64,000 nucleotides of DNA from Actinomycetota bacterium (GTDB lineage: Bacteria > Actinomycetota > Actinomycetes > Actinomycetales > Dermatophilaceae): the NCBI GenBank assembly GCA_020160805.1, contig JAIUPO010000013.1:49481-113480 (forward strand). Direction: 5' to 3'. Within the stretch, counting starts at the first letter, position 1; each line of letters opens with the position of its first letter. The translations under genes and the position numbers were made by a program. Below the pieces are notes generated by a model. It was given only the letters and a program-made list of their open reading frames with translations, ran no database searches and was not told where the DNA came from. Of this stretch, positions 1 through 9,029 are shown one piece after another.

Positions 1-375
1 ACCGGCACGCCGCCCATTCTCGCGATGCAGCCGCTGGTGGAGATGGTCGCGATGATCGCGGAGGCGGGGATTGACGCGATTCGCGCCAAGTCGGTGATGC
101 TCACCGAGCGGGCGATCGAGTTGTCTGACGAACTGCTGACGCCCTTCGGGGTGAGGCTGTCGTCGCCGCGCGATGCGGCTCAACGGGGCGGGCACGTGAC
201 GATCGACCACCCCGCCTTCGAGGAGGTGACGCTGCAGTTGTGGGAGCAGGGCGTCATCCCTGACTTCCGGCCGCCCGACGGCATCCGGCTCGGATTGTCG
301 CCGCTCTCGACCTCCTTCGCTGAACTTGATCTCGGTATCGAGGCGATCCGGGAGGCCTTGGCGGCCCGTGCCTGA
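1..375 (+). CDS. kynU: Kynureninase, C-terminal part (cut by window edge)
   Basis: The frame is open from base 1 and ends at a TGA at 373-375, giving the last 124 residues of a PLP-dependent fold-type I enzyme. The fragment begins with TGTPPILAMQPL and carries the small C-terminal domain seen in kynureninases, ending in the conserved GIRLGLSPLSTSFAE region. Kynureninase cleaves kynurenine or 3-hydroxykynurenine to anthranilate or its hydroxy form plus alanine. The PLP lysine lies upstream, outside the window. The next gene overlaps its stop and resembles kynurenine formamidase, the preceding step of the pathway, which supports the call. The N-terminal two thirds cannot be judged. Confidence 0.85.
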   Translation, partial: TGTPPILAMQPLVEMVAMIAEAGIDAIRAKSVMLTERAIELSDELLTPFGVRLSSPRDAAQRGGHVTIDHPAFEEVTLQLWEQGVIPDFRPPDGIRLGLSPLSTSFAELDLGIEAIREALAARA

Positions 376-1192
376 GACTGCCCCGCCCGGGCCGGTGGTG
401 CGGCACGTGTATGGCGCCCACCCCAGCCAGGTGACCGACCTGCACCTGCCGCCTGCGGACTCGGTTGGGGGCGCTGCGCCGGTGTGCGTCGTCATCCATG
501 GCGGCTTCTGGCGGGCGCGCTATGGCATGGAGCTTGGGACCCCATTGGCGGCGGATCTGGCCGGGCACGGGGTGGCGGCGCTGAATATCGAGTACCGCCG
601 GGTCGGCGACGGCGGTGGCTGGCCTCGGACGTGCGAGGACGTGGCGTCGGCGGTGGATGCCTTGGCGGAGTTGGATGCGACCGTTGGGGGGCGGCTGGAC
701 CTGAGCCGCGTTGTGGCACTTGGCCATTCGGCCGGTGGCCACTTGGCGGGATGGCTTGCCGGGCGGCCGGCTTTGCCGGTTGGCGCGCCTGGCTCGGACC
801 CGCGCGTGCGACTCACCGGCGCGGTCCTTCAGGCCGGCGTGCTCGACCTCGAAGCTGCCGTCGCCGACGATCTCGGGGCCGGGGCGGTGCGCGCCTTCCT
901 AGACCCGGAGGGGACGGGTGAGCGGGCGTCATACGACCTGGCCTCGCCGATACGTCTGCTGCCCACCGGGATTCGCACGGTCCTCGTCCACGGCGACCGG
1001 GACCAGGACGTGCCGATCAGCCAGTCCCGGGCGTATGCCGCCGCCGCCCGCGCCACCGGCGACGACTGCCACCTCATCGAACTCCCCGGCGCGGATCACT
1101 ATGGCGTGATCACCGTCGACTCCCCCGACTGGGCCGTATGCCGCTTCGCCGTCCTCGATCTGCTCGGCGCAAGGCACGCCCCGCTCGCGTGA
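368..1192 (+). CDS. Alpha/beta hydrolase, probable arylformamidase (kynurenine formamidase)
   Basis: This 274-residue cytoplasmic alpha/beta hydrolase carries an HGGFW oxyanion motif near residue 40, the nucleophile elbow GHSAGGH, an acid in HGDRDQDVP and the catalytic His in GADHYG. HGG(F/Y)W enzymes of this size include the formamidases that hydrolyse N-formylkynurenine. I chose the GTG at 368 because it overlaps the kynU stop by 8 bases; the longer TTG-started frame lies inside kynU. The overlap with kynU makes an arylformamidase role likely, but a general carboxylesterase cannot be excluded from sequence alone. Confidence 0.72.
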   Translation: MPETAPPGPVVRHVYGAHPSQVTDLHLPPADSVGGAAPVCVVIHGGFWRARYGMELGTPLAADLAGHGVAALNIEYRRVGDGGGWPRTCEDVASAVDALAELDATVGGRLDLSRVVALGHSAGGHLAGWLAGRPALPVGAPGSDPRVRLTGAVLQAGVLDLEAAVADDLGAGAVRAFLDPEGTGERASYDLASPIRLLPTGIRTVLVHGDRDQDVPISQSRAYAAAARATGDDCHLIELPGADHYGVITVDSPDWAVCRFAVLDLLGARHAPLA

Positions 1193-1249
1193 GTGTCAAC
1201 AGGGCTATCACCCTGCTGCCGCTCACGCGAACCGTCACATGGGACATGG

Positions 1250-1624
<375 letters not shown>

Positions 1625-1671
1625 GAACCGGGTGTCGGCGCGGAGGTTTCCCGCCGACCGACCGACAGATA

Positions 1672-2337
1672 TTACCCAGAGGAAGCGCCGCCGCCCAAAT
1701 CGGGGGCGCGCAGGTTCCAGCCGGCCAGGCGCCAGCCGTCGGTGCCTTCAACGAGTTCGGCCCACTGGCAGTTGCCGGGTGTGGTGAGCAGGCGCGTGAT
1801 CGTCGGCGAGTCCAGGCCGAGAAGGACGGCGGTCAGGATGCGGATGGTTCCGCCGTGGCTCACGACAATGGCGCACTCCCCCGCCGCGAGCCCGTCGATC
1901 AACTCCTCCAGCGCCGGCGCCACCCGCTCTCGCACCTGGGCCGGCCCCTCGCCATCGATGCCGCGACGCTGCTCCTCACCCCGCAACGCGGCCGACCGCT
2001 CGGCCGGGTGCATGGCAATGACCTCGGCACTGCGCAGGCCGGTCCACTGGCCCACATCGAACTCGCGCCACCGTGAGTCGAGACGCACCTCGACGTCGAG
2101 CTGGCGCCCCACCGCGGCCGCTGTGTCGGCCGCGCGTTGCAGGTCAGAGGCGACGATCCGCACCGGCTTGTTTGCCGTAAGCGCAGCCCCCGCGGCAGCC
2201 GCCTGCTGGTGCCCCAAGGCCGTCAGGGCGACATCGAGATGACCCTGCCAGATCCCGTCGAGGTTGGCCTGAGTCTCCCCGTGGCGCAACAGGATCAGCC
2301 GGCGGGGCGACATACGCTGGCGGGCCCGTTCGGTCAC
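1672..2337 (-). CDS. Histidine phosphatase family protein (phosphoglycerate mutase-like)
   Basis: This 221-residue protein starts with the histidine-phosphatase signature LLRHGET close to the N-terminus and has the second catalytic His in VVSHGGTIR near the C-terminus. It is a cytoplasmic phosphatase or mutase of the 2H branch; the substrate cannot be read from sequence. I chose the GTG at 2337 because GGGAG sits 6 nt upstream; the ATG at 2313 has no ribosome site. It follows rsfS by 37 bp in the nadD-rsfS-phosphatase-tRNA order common in actinobacteria, where this member is often annotated as a phosphoglycerate mutase. Confidence 0.88.
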   Translation of the reverse strand: MTERARQRMSPRRLILLRHGETQANLDGIWQGHLDVALTALGHQQAAAAGAALTANKPVRIVASDLQRAADTAAAVGRQLDVEVRLDSRWREFDVGQWTGLRSAEVIAMHPAERSAALRGEEQRRGIDGEGPAQVRERVAPALEELIDGLAAGECAIVVSHGGTIRILTAVLLGLDSPTITRLLTTPGNCQWAELVEGTDGWRLAGWNLRAPDLGGGASSG

Positions 2338-2374
2338 GAAAGCTCCCGACAGATCACGTCTCGAGAAAGCGCGA

Positions 2375-2776
2375 TCAGTCGGCGGAGCGCGGAGCCACCA
2401 GCGACGCCTGCTCCGACCCGACGACACCGACATCGAGCTGCGGGCAGTCGCGCCAGAGGCGTTCGAGATCGTAGAAGTTGCGCTCATCCTCGTGCTGGAC
2501 ATGCACGACGATGTCGCCGAAGTCCAGCAGCACCCAGCGGCCCTCGCGAGCGCCTTCGGTTCGCTTGACCTTGGCGCCGGCGAGACGCACCTTCTCCTCC
2601 ACCTCGTCAACGATTGCCGCGACCTGGCGCTCCGAGGGTGCCGAGACGATGACGAAGATGTCCGTCAACGGCAACTGGCCGCTGACGTCCAGGGCGACGA
2701 TGGTCGCGGCGAGCTTGTCGGCGGCCGCGTGGGCAGCGGCGGTGGCCAACTGCTTGGCATGATCGGTTGCGGGCAC
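2375..2776 (-). CDS. rsfS: Ribosomal silencing factor RsfS
   Basis: The 133-residue protein matches the RsfS/Iojap fold: a helical N-terminus rich in Ala (HAAADKLAATI), then VIVSAPSERQV and the conserved VLLDFGDIVVHV and FYDLERLW blocks. RsfS binds ribosomal protein uL14 and blocks subunit joining under starvation. Start choice is the GTG at 2776 preceded by AAGGAG at good spacing; the longer frame has no support. It lies 20 bp downstream of nadD and 37 bp upstream of the phosphatase gene, so the three are probably co-transcribed. Confidence 0.95.
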   Translation of the reverse strand: MPATDHAKQLATAAAHAAADKLAATIVALDVSGQLPLTDIFVIVSAPSERQVAAIVDEVEEKVRLAGAKVKRTEGAREGRWVLLDFGDIVVHVQHEDERNFYDLERLWRDCPQLDVGVVGSEQASLVAPRSAD

Positions 2777-2796
2777 AATTCTCCTTGGGTGGCCGC

Positions 2797-3390
2797 TCAG
2801 GAGCCGGGCGCGCCCGGGGCGGGCGAATCGGCATACAGACGGTGCTTGTTGATGTATTGGACGACGCCATCGGGAACGAGGTACCACACCGGTTCCCCGG
2901 CTTGGACCCGCGCGCGGCAGTCGGTGGACGAGATCGCCATGGCCGGGACCTCTTGCAGGTGGACCCGTTCGGCGGGCAGGCCGTGCTCGCTCAATTCATA
3001 CCCAGGGCGCGTGACCCCAATGAATTGGGCGAGCTCGAACAGCTCTTCGGAGTCCTTCCACGACAGAATCTGCGCGAGAGCATCCGCACCCGTAATGAAG
3101 AAGAGTTCGGCACCCGGATATTCCTCGGCGAGGTCACGCAGCGTGTCGATCGTGTAGGTCTTGCCCGGCCGCTCAATGTCGGCGCGGCTGACCGTGAAGT
3201 CCGGATTGGAGGCCGTCGCGATGACGGTCATGAGATAGCGGTGCTCGGCCGGGCTGACGTTCGTGCCCTCTTTTTGCCACGGCTCACCCGTGGGCACGAA
3301 GACGACCTCGTCGAGGTGGAAGAAGGACGCGACCTCACTGGCCGCCACGAGGTGACCATGGTGGATCGGGTCGAAGGTGCCGCCCATCAC
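2797..3390 (-). CDS. nadD: Nicotinate-nucleotide adenylyltransferase
   Basis: The protein has the nucleotidyltransferase signature [12 protein letters not shown] at its very N-terminus, the middle block [13 protein letters not shown], and the C-terminal [10 protein letters not shown] motif (ISST x x R). NadD adenylates nicotinic acid mononucleotide in NAD synthesis. At 197 residues from the first legal start (GTG 3390) it is normal in length, but the conserved first strand RRLGVM is encoded just upstream of that start with no ATG, GTG or TTG in frame. The true start may be the CTG at 3456, which overlaps the stop of the preceding gene. rsfS follows closely. Confidence 0.93.
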   Translation of the reverse strand: MMGGTFDPIHHGHLVAASEVASFFHLDEVVFVPTGEPWQKEGTNVSPAEHRYLMTVIATASNPDFTVSRADIERPGKTYTIDTLRDLAEEYPGAELFFITGADALAQILSWKDSEELFELAQFIGVTRPGYELSEHGLPAERVHLQEVPAMAISSTDCRARVQAGEPVWYLVPDGVVQYINKHRLYADSPAPGAPGS

Positions 3391-3452
3391 GCCGAGGCGA
3401 CGCCGACCGTCCGGCTCGCGCGCAGCGGCCGTCGACGCGTCAGCGATGGAGG

Positions 3453-3683
3453 TCAGTGGTGGCTGCTTCCGGCACTCGTGTCATGCCCCTGCCCGTGCGC
3501 CGCGCCCTTGGGCTGGCCGAGCTTGGCCGCCGTCCCGCGGAAAGCCCACGTCACGGCCAGTGCGAGAGCGAACAGGACAAGCGCGATGACGCCATACAAA
3601 TAAGCGGGCATGGGCAACTCATGCAACTTCTCGCCACCCTCGGCCGCACCTTCGGCCGCCAGCATCAGCACGCTCATCGCCAT
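3453..3683 (-). CDS. Small single-pass membrane protein of the nadD operon
   Basis: This 76-residue protein starts at the ATG at 3683 (AAGGTG upstream). It has an acidic N-terminal stretch ([15 protein letters not shown]), one strong membrane helix ([19 protein letters not shown]) and a short Gly/His/Gln-rich tail ending in HH. Proteins of this shape are often seen next to nadD or proA in actinobacteria, with no known function. It ends where nadD begins or overlaps it, so the two are probably translationally coupled. I can assign no activity. Confidence 0.72.
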   Translation of the reverse strand: MAMSVLMLAAEGAAEGGEKLHELPMPAYLYGVIALVLFALALAVTWAFRGTAAKLGQPKGAAHGQGHDTSAGSSHH

Positions 3684-3727
3684 GGGGCACACCTTATCGC
3701 GAACCATCCCCCGAGCCCGCCGCCGCC

Positions 3728-3799
3728 CGGTTGTCCACCGATTTTGCCCACAGGGCTGTGTATGGCGGGGCGAACCTCCTGCTCGTGTGTGGACAACCG
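3728..3799. repeat. 11-bp inverted repeat with DnaA-box-like arms
   Basis: The left arm CGGTTGTCCAC (3728-3738) and right arm GTGGACAACCG (3789-3799) are perfect reverse complements about 50 bp apart. The right arm extended by one base contains TGTGGACAA, the complement of the high-GC actinobacterial DnaA consensus TTGTCCACA; the left arm matches it at 8 of 9 positions. Confidence 0.6.
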
Positions 3800-4104
3800 C
3801 GCGTGGCGGATTCGACGAAGGCGGACCGTCGTTGCGCACTCGCCACCACAGGGTTTAAATGGTCGCTGCACCGCTTCGGGTCGGGTCCGTCGAGAGTCGG
3901 CCGGTCGGGGTGCGGCGATGGAGATAACGAGGCTCGGCCGCCCGTCCGGGGCGGCTTTGCGGCATAGCTGACAGCTCGCGCGCGACGGCGCGGGGAGTGC
4001 CACGAGGCTTCATTGTTCGGTTGTCAGTGCACGGCCCGCCCGCAAGGGTATGCAGTGGCCAGCGTCGCCCTGGCGGCCCGGCGTCCCCGCCGGGCGCTGG
4101 CAGG

Positions 4105-4142
4105 AACCCGGCCCCTCGGTCTCATACCCCGAGGGGCCGGTT
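4105..4142 (+). terminator. Strong hairpin terminator before the glycosyltransferase
   Basis: Arms AACCCGGCCCCTCGG and CCCGAGGGGCCGGTT pair over about 14 bp with a single bulged C and an 8-base loop, followed by a T-rich stretch TTCTGTGTCGTTT. It lies about 75 bp before the glycosyltransferase start, so it probably ends an upstream transcript, possibly a small RNA starting near 4020. Confidence 0.75.
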
Positions 4143-4203
4143 CTGTGTCGTTTGGGGCTGGTGCACATTCCCGCGGCCGGGCGAACCGGGTCACCCGCCG
4201 CAT

Positions 4204-4209
4204 TACGCT
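4204..4209 (+). promoter_or_regulatory. TACGCT -10 box, leaderless start of the glycosyltransferase
   Basis: TACGCT lies 7 nt before the ATG at 4217, placing the expected transcription start at or next to the start codon. No Shine-Dalgarno sequence is visible. Confidence 0.5.
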
Positions 4210-4216
4210 TGCGGCC

Positions 4217-5155
4217 ATGGCCGGGCCGAGGGTGAGCATCGTGGTGCCGATGTTCAACGAAGAGGCCGTCCTGCCACTGTTCATCGCCCGGCTGCGGCCG
4301 ATGGCGGACGGGCTGGGCACGACATACGAAGTGCTCGCGGTCGACGACGGGAGCAGCGACGGGACCGCCATCGAGCTGCAGAAGGCGCGGCGCGACTGGC
4401 CCGAATTGCGCGTCGTGCGCCTGCGCGCCAACGCCGGCCACCAGGCGGCGATCTCCGCTGGCCTAGCCCGCGCGCGGGGCGACTATGTCGTCACCCTCGA
4501 CGCCGACCTGCAGGACCCGCCGGAGGTCGTCGCCGAGATGCTCGACGCGGCGCTGGAGAAGCAGGTCGATGTCGTCTACGGCGTGCGCGGCGACCGATCC
4601 ACCGACTCCTTCTTCAAACGCACCACCGCCCGCCTCTTCTATCGCTCGATGGGCAGCCTCACCGACGCCGACGCCCCGCGCGATGCCGGCGACTTCCGGC
4701 TGATGTCGCGCGCCACGGTCGAGGCGGTCAACGCCCTCCCCGAATACGGCCGGGTCTTGCGCTTCGTGGTCCCCGCGCTCGGCTTCCCCTCGGCAACGGT
4801 CACCTACCGACGTGACGAACGCGCCGCCGGCAGCTCGAAATACCCCTTCGCCAAGATGCTGCGCCTGTCCATCGACTCGATGACGGCTTTCTCGCTGGCC
4901 CCTTTGCGCTTCGCCACCTTCCTCGGCCTCGCCGGCGGGGTCGGCGCGCTCCTCCTGCTGCTCTATGCGCTCTATGCCCGCGCCGCCGGCCATGTCGTCG
5001 CCGGCTGGACCTCGACGGTGGTCATCGTCGCCGCGGTCGGCGCGGTGCAACTGCTGGCCCTCGGCATCCTCGGCGAATATGTCGGCCGCCTCTATGCCGC
5101 CTCCCAGGCCCGCCCGTCCTATTACGTCGCCTACGACTCCGACGACCCCGCGTGA
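4217..5155 (+). CDS. Family 2 glycosyltransferase, polyprenyl-phosphate sugar synthase type
   Basis: The 312-residue protein opens with VSIVVPMFNEE, has the nucleotide-binding VDDGSSDG motif and the metal-binding DADLQDPP (DxD), then two membrane helices near residues 235-260 and 270-290. This is the layout of DPM1/ArnC/GtrB-like enzymes that move a sugar from a nucleotide donor to polyprenyl phosphate at the inner face of the membrane. The start is the ATG at 4217; a longer upstream frame only reads through the terminator. The next gene overlaps its stop by 4 nt (GTGA). Sugar and acceptor are unknown. Confidence 0.88.
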   Translation: MAGPRVSIVVPMFNEEAVLPLFIARLRPMADGLGTTYEVLAVDDGSSDGTAIELQKARRDWPELRVVRLRANAGHQAAISAGLARARGDYVVTLDADLQDPPEVVAEMLDAALEKQVDVVYGVRGDRSTDSFFKRTTARLFYRSMGSLTDADAPRDAGDFRLMSRATVEAVNALPEYGRVLRFVVPALGFPSATVTYRRDERAAGSSKYPFAKMLRLSIDSMTAFSLAPLRFATFLGLAGGVGALLLLLYALYARAAGHVVAGWTSTVVIVAAVGAVQLLALGILGEYVGRLYAASQARPSYYVAYDSDDPA

Positions 5156-5955
5156 GCCTGCGCTTCGAGACCGACGCGACCGGCGGCGTGACCGTCTGGT
5201 TGCACGGTCAGCCACAGTCGTATGTCGATCCCGCCGACCCCCTTCTGCTCGCCTTTGAGTATGTCGAGCAGCTCGCCGTCGCCCTGGATGTCGCCGCGCC
5301 CGAGGGCGAACGGTTGGCCGTCACGCACGTCGGAGGGGCGGGGCTGACGCTGGCGAGATATGTCGAGGCGACCCGCCCGGGGTCACCACAAATCGTCTTC
5401 GAGCCGGATGCCTCGTTGACGGAGGCAGTGCGCCGGGAGTTGCCGTTGTCGCGTGGGCACCGCATCCGCGTCCGCCCACTCGACGGCCGCTCTGGCCTCG
5501 CAGGGTTGGCTGACACTTCGGCGGATGTCCTTGTCGTGGATGCCTTTTCGGATGGCCAGATCCCTGTCGAGCTGACAACGAGCGACTTCTATGCCGAGAC
5601 CGCGCGCGTGCTTCGGCCCGCCGGGCTGCTCGCGGCCAACCTCACCGACTCCCCCGACCGGCGCTATCTGGCGCGGGTGTTCGCGGCGGTGGGTACGACA
5701 TACCCCTCCTGCGTTGTGCTCGGAACGCACGACGTGCTCAAGGGGCGGCGCTTCGGCAACTACGTCCTCGTCGCCGGCCGCTCCGCGCTCCCGGTGGGCG
5801 ATCTGAGCCGCCGGTGCGCCCGAACCTCGGCACCCACCGGCCTGTGGGACACGGCTCGGGTCGCTGCGCTGGCCCGCTCGGCGCGTCCGTCCACCGACGC
5901 CGACCCCGCCGTATGCCCGCCCGCCCCCGACCCCGGCGCCTGGCGCGTTCGCTGA
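5152..5955 (+). CDS. Spermidine synthase-like methyltransferase-fold protein
   Basis: This 267-residue protein has a Rossmann-like fold resembling polyamine aminopropyltransferase and fused-MFS spermidine synthase domains: VTHVGGAGLTLARY near residue 58, an acidic strand end (IVFEPD), VLVVDAFSDGQIP and FYAETARVLRPAGLLAANL. It lacks the membrane part of the fused form. Many such proteins are not true spermidine synthases, so the substrate is open. It starts at a GTG overlapping the glycosyltransferase stop by 4 nt, so the pair is translationally coupled. A bidirectional terminator follows. Confidence 0.75.
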   Translation: MSLRFETDATGGVTVWLHGQPQSYVDPADPLLLAFEYVEQLAVALDVAAPEGERLAVTHVGGAGLTLARYVEATRPGSPQIVFEPDASLTEAVRRELPLSRGHRIRVRPLDGRSGLAGLADTSADVLVVDAFSDGQIPVELTTSDFYAETARVLRPAGLLAANLTDSPDRRYLARVFAAVGTTYPSCVVLGTHDVLKGRRFGNYVLVAGRSALPVGDLSRRCARTSAPTGLWDTARVAALARSARPSTDADPAVCPPAPDPGAWRVR

Positions 5956-5978
5956 CGCCAGGCACCCCCGGCCCGCTA

Positions 5979-6053
5979 CCGAGCGGAGCGGGGTTTCTGC
6001 CGAGCGGAGCGGGGTTTGCGGATGGGAGCGGCCTTATAGCCCCGCTCCCATCC
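5979..6053. terminator. Duplicated GC-rich motif and 12-bp hairpin between convergent genes
   Basis: The 18-bp word CCGAGCGGAGCGGGGTTT occurs twice (5979-5996 and 6000-6017), followed by a hairpin at 6020-6053 with 12-bp arms GGATGGGAGCGG and CCGCTCCCATCC. It sits between the ends of two convergent genes and probably works as a bidirectional terminator. Confidence 0.7.
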
Positions 6054-6110
6054 TGAAGGGCCGCTCCGCTCGGTCGCCGGCGGTCGGCACAGCCTCGGGG
6101 ACGGACGGGT

Positions 6111-6803
6111 TCAGGCGGGTCGGGCCGTGACCATCAGGGTCACCCCGGGCAGGCGCTTGACGGGCAGATAGCGCTCGACGGTGACGATCGCGCGCAGGCC
6201 AGCGTTGACGATGCGCGGGAGTTCTTCGAGGTCGCTGCCGGTGCTGGTGCGGCGGCGCAACTGGACCGTCGGCCGGAGCAGGACGTTCCATGACCAGAGG
6301 TCAGTGATCTGAAATCCGTTGCGCACCAACAGATCCGTGAGCGTCGTCTTGGTGTAACGGCGCACGTGATCGACCGCCACATCGTGCGCGGACCACAGCT
6401 TCGGGTCGCACGGCACGGCGATAAGGAAGGTCCCGTCCGGGCCGAGCACACGGCGAACGTCGCGGACGGCGGCGTCGTGGTCGGGGATGTGCTCCAGCAC
6501 GTCATATGCGACGACGAGGTCGAGGGAGTCGGTGGCCATCGGGAGCGCGGTGGCATCGGCGCGCAACACGTCGAGCCCGCGCTCCTTGCCGACCTGGGCG
6601 CCTTCCGCGCCATACTCCAGCGCCATGACCGCCCAGCCCGCGGCGGCGAGGACGCGGGAGTTGCCGCCGCCGGCGGCGCCGATGTCGAGGGCCCGACCGG
6701 GCGGCATACCGGCGACCGAACGGGCGAGCAGGTGGCGCCGCTCGGCATACCACCAGTGCGTGTCTTCAAGCTCGGTGAGCTTGCGAACTTCCTTGTCGTG
6801 CAT
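6111..6803 (-). CDS. Class I SAM-dependent methyltransferase
   Basis: The 230-residue protein has motif I ALDIGAAGGGNSRVL near residue 37, an acidic residue at the end of strand 2 (ALEYGAEG), the DLVVAYDVLEHIPDH block and a strand 5 PDGTFLIAVPC. It is a soluble Rossmann methyltransferase; an N-terminal THWWYAERRHLL segment recalls methyltransferases found near sugar or lipid-modifying genes. The ATG at 6803 is 6 nt after the proA stop, so it is likely co-translated with proA. The substrate is unknown. Confidence 0.82.
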   Translation of the reverse strand: MHDKEVRKLTELEDTHWWYAERRHLLARSVAGMPPGRALDIGAAGGGNSRVLAAAGWAVMALEYGAEGAQVGKERGLDVLRADATALPMATDSLDLVVAYDVLEHIPDHDAAVRDVRRVLGPDGTFLIAVPCDPKLWSAHDVAVDHVRRYTKTTLTDLLVRNGFQITDLWSWNVLLRPTVQLRRRTSTGSDLEELPRIVNAGLRAIVTVERYLPVKRLPGVTLMVTARPA

Positions 6804-6809
6804 GCGAAC

Positions 6810-8093
6810 TCAGGCCCGAACGTGTCCGTCGCCCTCGACGATCCACTTGGTCGTCGTGAGCTCGGGCAGGGCCATCGGGCCGCGGGCGTGGAGCTTCTGG
6901 GTGGAGATGCCGATCTCGGCGCCGAAGCCGAATTCGCCGCCATCGGTGAACCGGGTGGACGCATTGACCATGACGGCCGCGGCGTCGACCTCGGCGGTCC
7001 AGCGGCGGGCGGCGGCGCGGTCTTCGGTGACGATGGCCTCGGTGTGGCCGGACCCGAACGCGCGCACGTGATCCAGCGCCGCGTCGAGGGAGTCGACGAC
7101 GCCGACGCTCATCTCCAGCCCGTGGAACTCGGTCGCGAAGTCCTCGTCGGTCGCGATCGCGAAGGGGACCCCCGCCTCGTCGGCGATGGCGCTCGCGCGC
7201 TCGTCCGTATGCAGGACCACCCTCGCCCCGGCGAGCTCGGTGAGCGCCTTGGGCAGGAAGTCGCTGGCCACCTTTTCGTGGACCAGCAGCGACTCGGCGG
7301 CATTGCAGACCGACGGACGGTGCGTCTTGGAGTTGATCGTGATGGCGAGGGCCTTGTCCAGGTCGGCGGCGGCATCGACATACACATGGCAGTTGCCGAT
7401 GCCGGTCTCGATAACGGGCACGGTGGAGTTGAGGACGACCGAGTTGATCAGGTCCGCTCCCCCGCGCGGGATGAGCAGGTCGACCAGGCCGCGGGCGGTC
7501 ATCAGGGCGCGGACGGCGTCGTGTCCGCCGCCGTCGAGTAGGCCGATGGCATCGGGGTTGATGCCTTGTGCCGCAAGGGATTCGCGCATGACGGCGACGA
7601 GGACGCGGTTGGAGGAGGCCGCCGCCGAGCCACCGCGCAGGATGACGGCGTTGCCGGACTTCAGGCCGAGGCCGGCGGCGTCGACGGTGACATTGGGCCG
7701 CGCCTCATAGATCATCCCAACCACGCCCATCGGCACGCGGACCTGCCGGATCTGCAGGCCGTTGGCCAGCGTCGAGCCGCGGACGATCTCGCCCACCGGG
7801 TCGGGGAGGGCGGCGATATCGCGCAGGGCGTCGGCGATCGCGGCGATGCGCGCCGGGGTGAGGCTGAGGCGGTCCTGGAGGCTCTCCGGCATACCCCCGT
7901 CGCGCCCGCGCTGCAGGTCCTCGGCGTTGGCGGCGACGATGCGCTCGGTGGCGGCGTCGAGGGCGTCAGCGAGGGCGCGCAGGACCTCGTCCTTGCGGGC
8001 ACGGGAAAGTAGGGCCAGTTCGCGGGCGGCGACACGCGACTTCCCGGCCAGATCGGCGACGGTCGCGGTCGCCTCGGGGGAGATGCTCGACAT
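6810..8093 (-). CDS. proA: Glutamate-5-semialdehyde dehydrogenase (gamma-glutamyl phosphate reductase)
   Basis: The 427-residue protein is a full-length ProA: aldehyde dehydrogenase fold with [19 protein letters not shown], the catalytic Cys in [13 protein letters not shown], and the C-terminal [19 protein letters not shown]. It reduces gamma-glutamyl phosphate with NADPH, the second step of proline synthesis. proB lies 4 kb away on the same strand instead of adjacent; unrelated genes separate the two. The ATG at 8093 faces the divergent pdxY gene across a very short spacer. Confidence 0.97.
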   Translation of the reverse strand: MSSISPEATATVADLAGKSRVAARELALLSRARKDEVLRALADALDAATERIVAANAEDLQRGRDGGMPESLQDRLSLTPARIAAIADALRDIAALPDPVGEIVRGSTLANGLQIRQVRVPMGVVGMIYEARPNVTVDAAGLGLKSGNAVILRGGSAAASSNRVLVAVMRESLAAQGINPDAIGLLDGGGHDAVRALMTARGLVDLLIPRGGADLINSVVLNSTVPVIETGIGNCHVYVDAAADLDKALAITINSKTHRPSVCNAAESLLVHEKVASDFLPKALTELAGARVVLHTDERASAIADEAGVPFAIATDEDFATEFHGLEMSVGVVDSLDAALDHVRAFGSGHTEAIVTEDRAAARRWTAEVDAAAVMVNASTRFTDGGEFGFGAEIGISTQKLHARGPMALPELTTTKWIVEGDGHVRA

Positions 8094-8116
8094 ACGTCCA
8101 AGGGTAGGCGGTGCGC

Positions 8117-8122
8117 GACAAT
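8117..8122 (+). promoter_or_regulatory. GACAAT -10 box, leaderless start of pdxY
   Basis: GACAAT lies exactly 6 nt before the GTG at 8129, which decides that start over the upstream GTG at 8111. No ribosome site precedes the GTG. Confidence 0.55.
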
Positions 8123-8128
8123 GGCCCG

Positions 8129-8983
8129 GTGACCACCATCGTCTCCATCCAGTCGGCCGTCGCCTACGGCCATGTCGGCAACTCGGCCGCCGTCTTCCCT
8201 CTGCAGCGGCTCGGGGTGGAGGTGTGGCCGGTCTATACGGTCAACTTCTCCAACCACACGGGATATGGCGCGTGGCGCGGCCCGCTCATCCCCGCCGACG
8301 ATGTGCGCGAGGTCATCACGGGCATGGAGGAGCGCGAGGCCTTCGGCGAGGTCGATGCGGTGCTGTCTGGCTATCAGGGCGGCACGCAGATCGGGGACGT
8401 GATCCTGGACGCCGTGGCGCGGGTCAAGGCGGCGAATCCGTCGGCGATCTATGCGTGCGACCCGGTGATGGGCAATGCGAAATCGGGCTGCTTCGTCCAC
8501 CCGGACATTCCGATTCTGTTGCGGGAGAAGGTCGTTCCAGCCGCAGACGTGATCACGCCGAACCAGTTCGAGTTGGGCTTCCTGACGGGGACCGAGCCGG
8601 AGTCGTTGGAGTCCACGCTCGCGGCGGTCGATGCGGCCCGAGCGATGGGGCCGTCAACGGTGCTCGTCACCAGCGTGCTGCGCCCCGACCGGCCGGAGGG
8701 CACCATCGAGATGCTCGCGGTGCATGGCGACGAGGCGTGGATCGTGCAGACGCCGCACCTGCCGATGAAGGCCAATGGCTCCGGCGATGTCACGGCGGCG
8801 CTCTTCACCGCGCACCTGCTCGACTCCGGCCGCCCGGACGAGGCGCTCGCCAAGACAGTGTCGTCGGTCTATGCGCTGCTGAAGCGGACGCTGGAGTCCG
8901 GACGCCGCGAGTTGCAGTTGGTCCAGAGCCAGGAGGAGATCGCCCACCCGGCCTGCGAGTTCACCCCCACGCGCGTGCGGTGA
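8129..8983 (+). CDS. pdxY: Pyridoxal kinase
   Basis: The 284-residue protein is a PfkB/ribokinase-fold pyridoxal kinase: [15 protein letters not shown] at the N-terminus, the substrate region [31 protein letters not shown] and the C-terminal anion-hole motif [12 protein letters not shown]. It phosphorylates pyridoxal to PLP in the salvage pathway. The GTG at 8129 is preferred because a -10 box stands 6 nt upstream. It is monocistronic, and its end faces the MFS gene across the 69-bp palindromic element at 9030. Confidence 0.92.
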   Translation: MTTIVSIQSAVAYGHVGNSAAVFPLQRLGVEVWPVYTVNFSNHTGYGAWRGPLIPADDVREVITGMEEREAFGEVDAVLSGYQGGTQIGDVILDAVARVKAANPSAIYACDPVMGNAKSGCFVHPDIPILLREKVVPAADVITPNQFELGFLTGTEPESLESTLAAVDAARAMGPSTVLVTSVLRPDRPEGTIEMLAVHGDEAWIVQTPHLPMKANGSGDVTAALFTAHLLDSGRPDEALAKTVSSVYALLKRTLESGRRELQLVQSQEEIAHPACEFTPTRVR

Positions 8984-9029
8984 GGCGCGCTCTCGCGGGA
9001 GGCGGGCGGCATACGCCCTGACGTGCCGC

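Larger units (their letters stand above)
3684..4216. other. Gene-free stretch of about 530 bp with inverted repeats and structured-RNA potential
   Basis: No convincing coding frame fills this spacer between divergent genes. It holds an 11-bp inverted repeat with DnaA-box-like arms (3728-3738 and 3789-3799), a nested hairpin region at about 4058-4101 (outer arms GCCAGCG/CGCTGGC, inner arms CCCGGCG/CGCCGGG) and a terminator at 4105-4142. Together the last two look like the 3' end of an unidentified plus-strand small RNA, but I see no match to SRP RNA, tmRNA, RNase P RNA or 6C RNA. Confidence 0.5.

Noticed and set aside
4020..4150. SRP RNA, tmRNA, RNase P RNA or 6C RNA
   Set aside because: None of their conserved words (such as the SRP GGAAG tetraloop region or the RNase P GAGGAAAGTCC block) is present.
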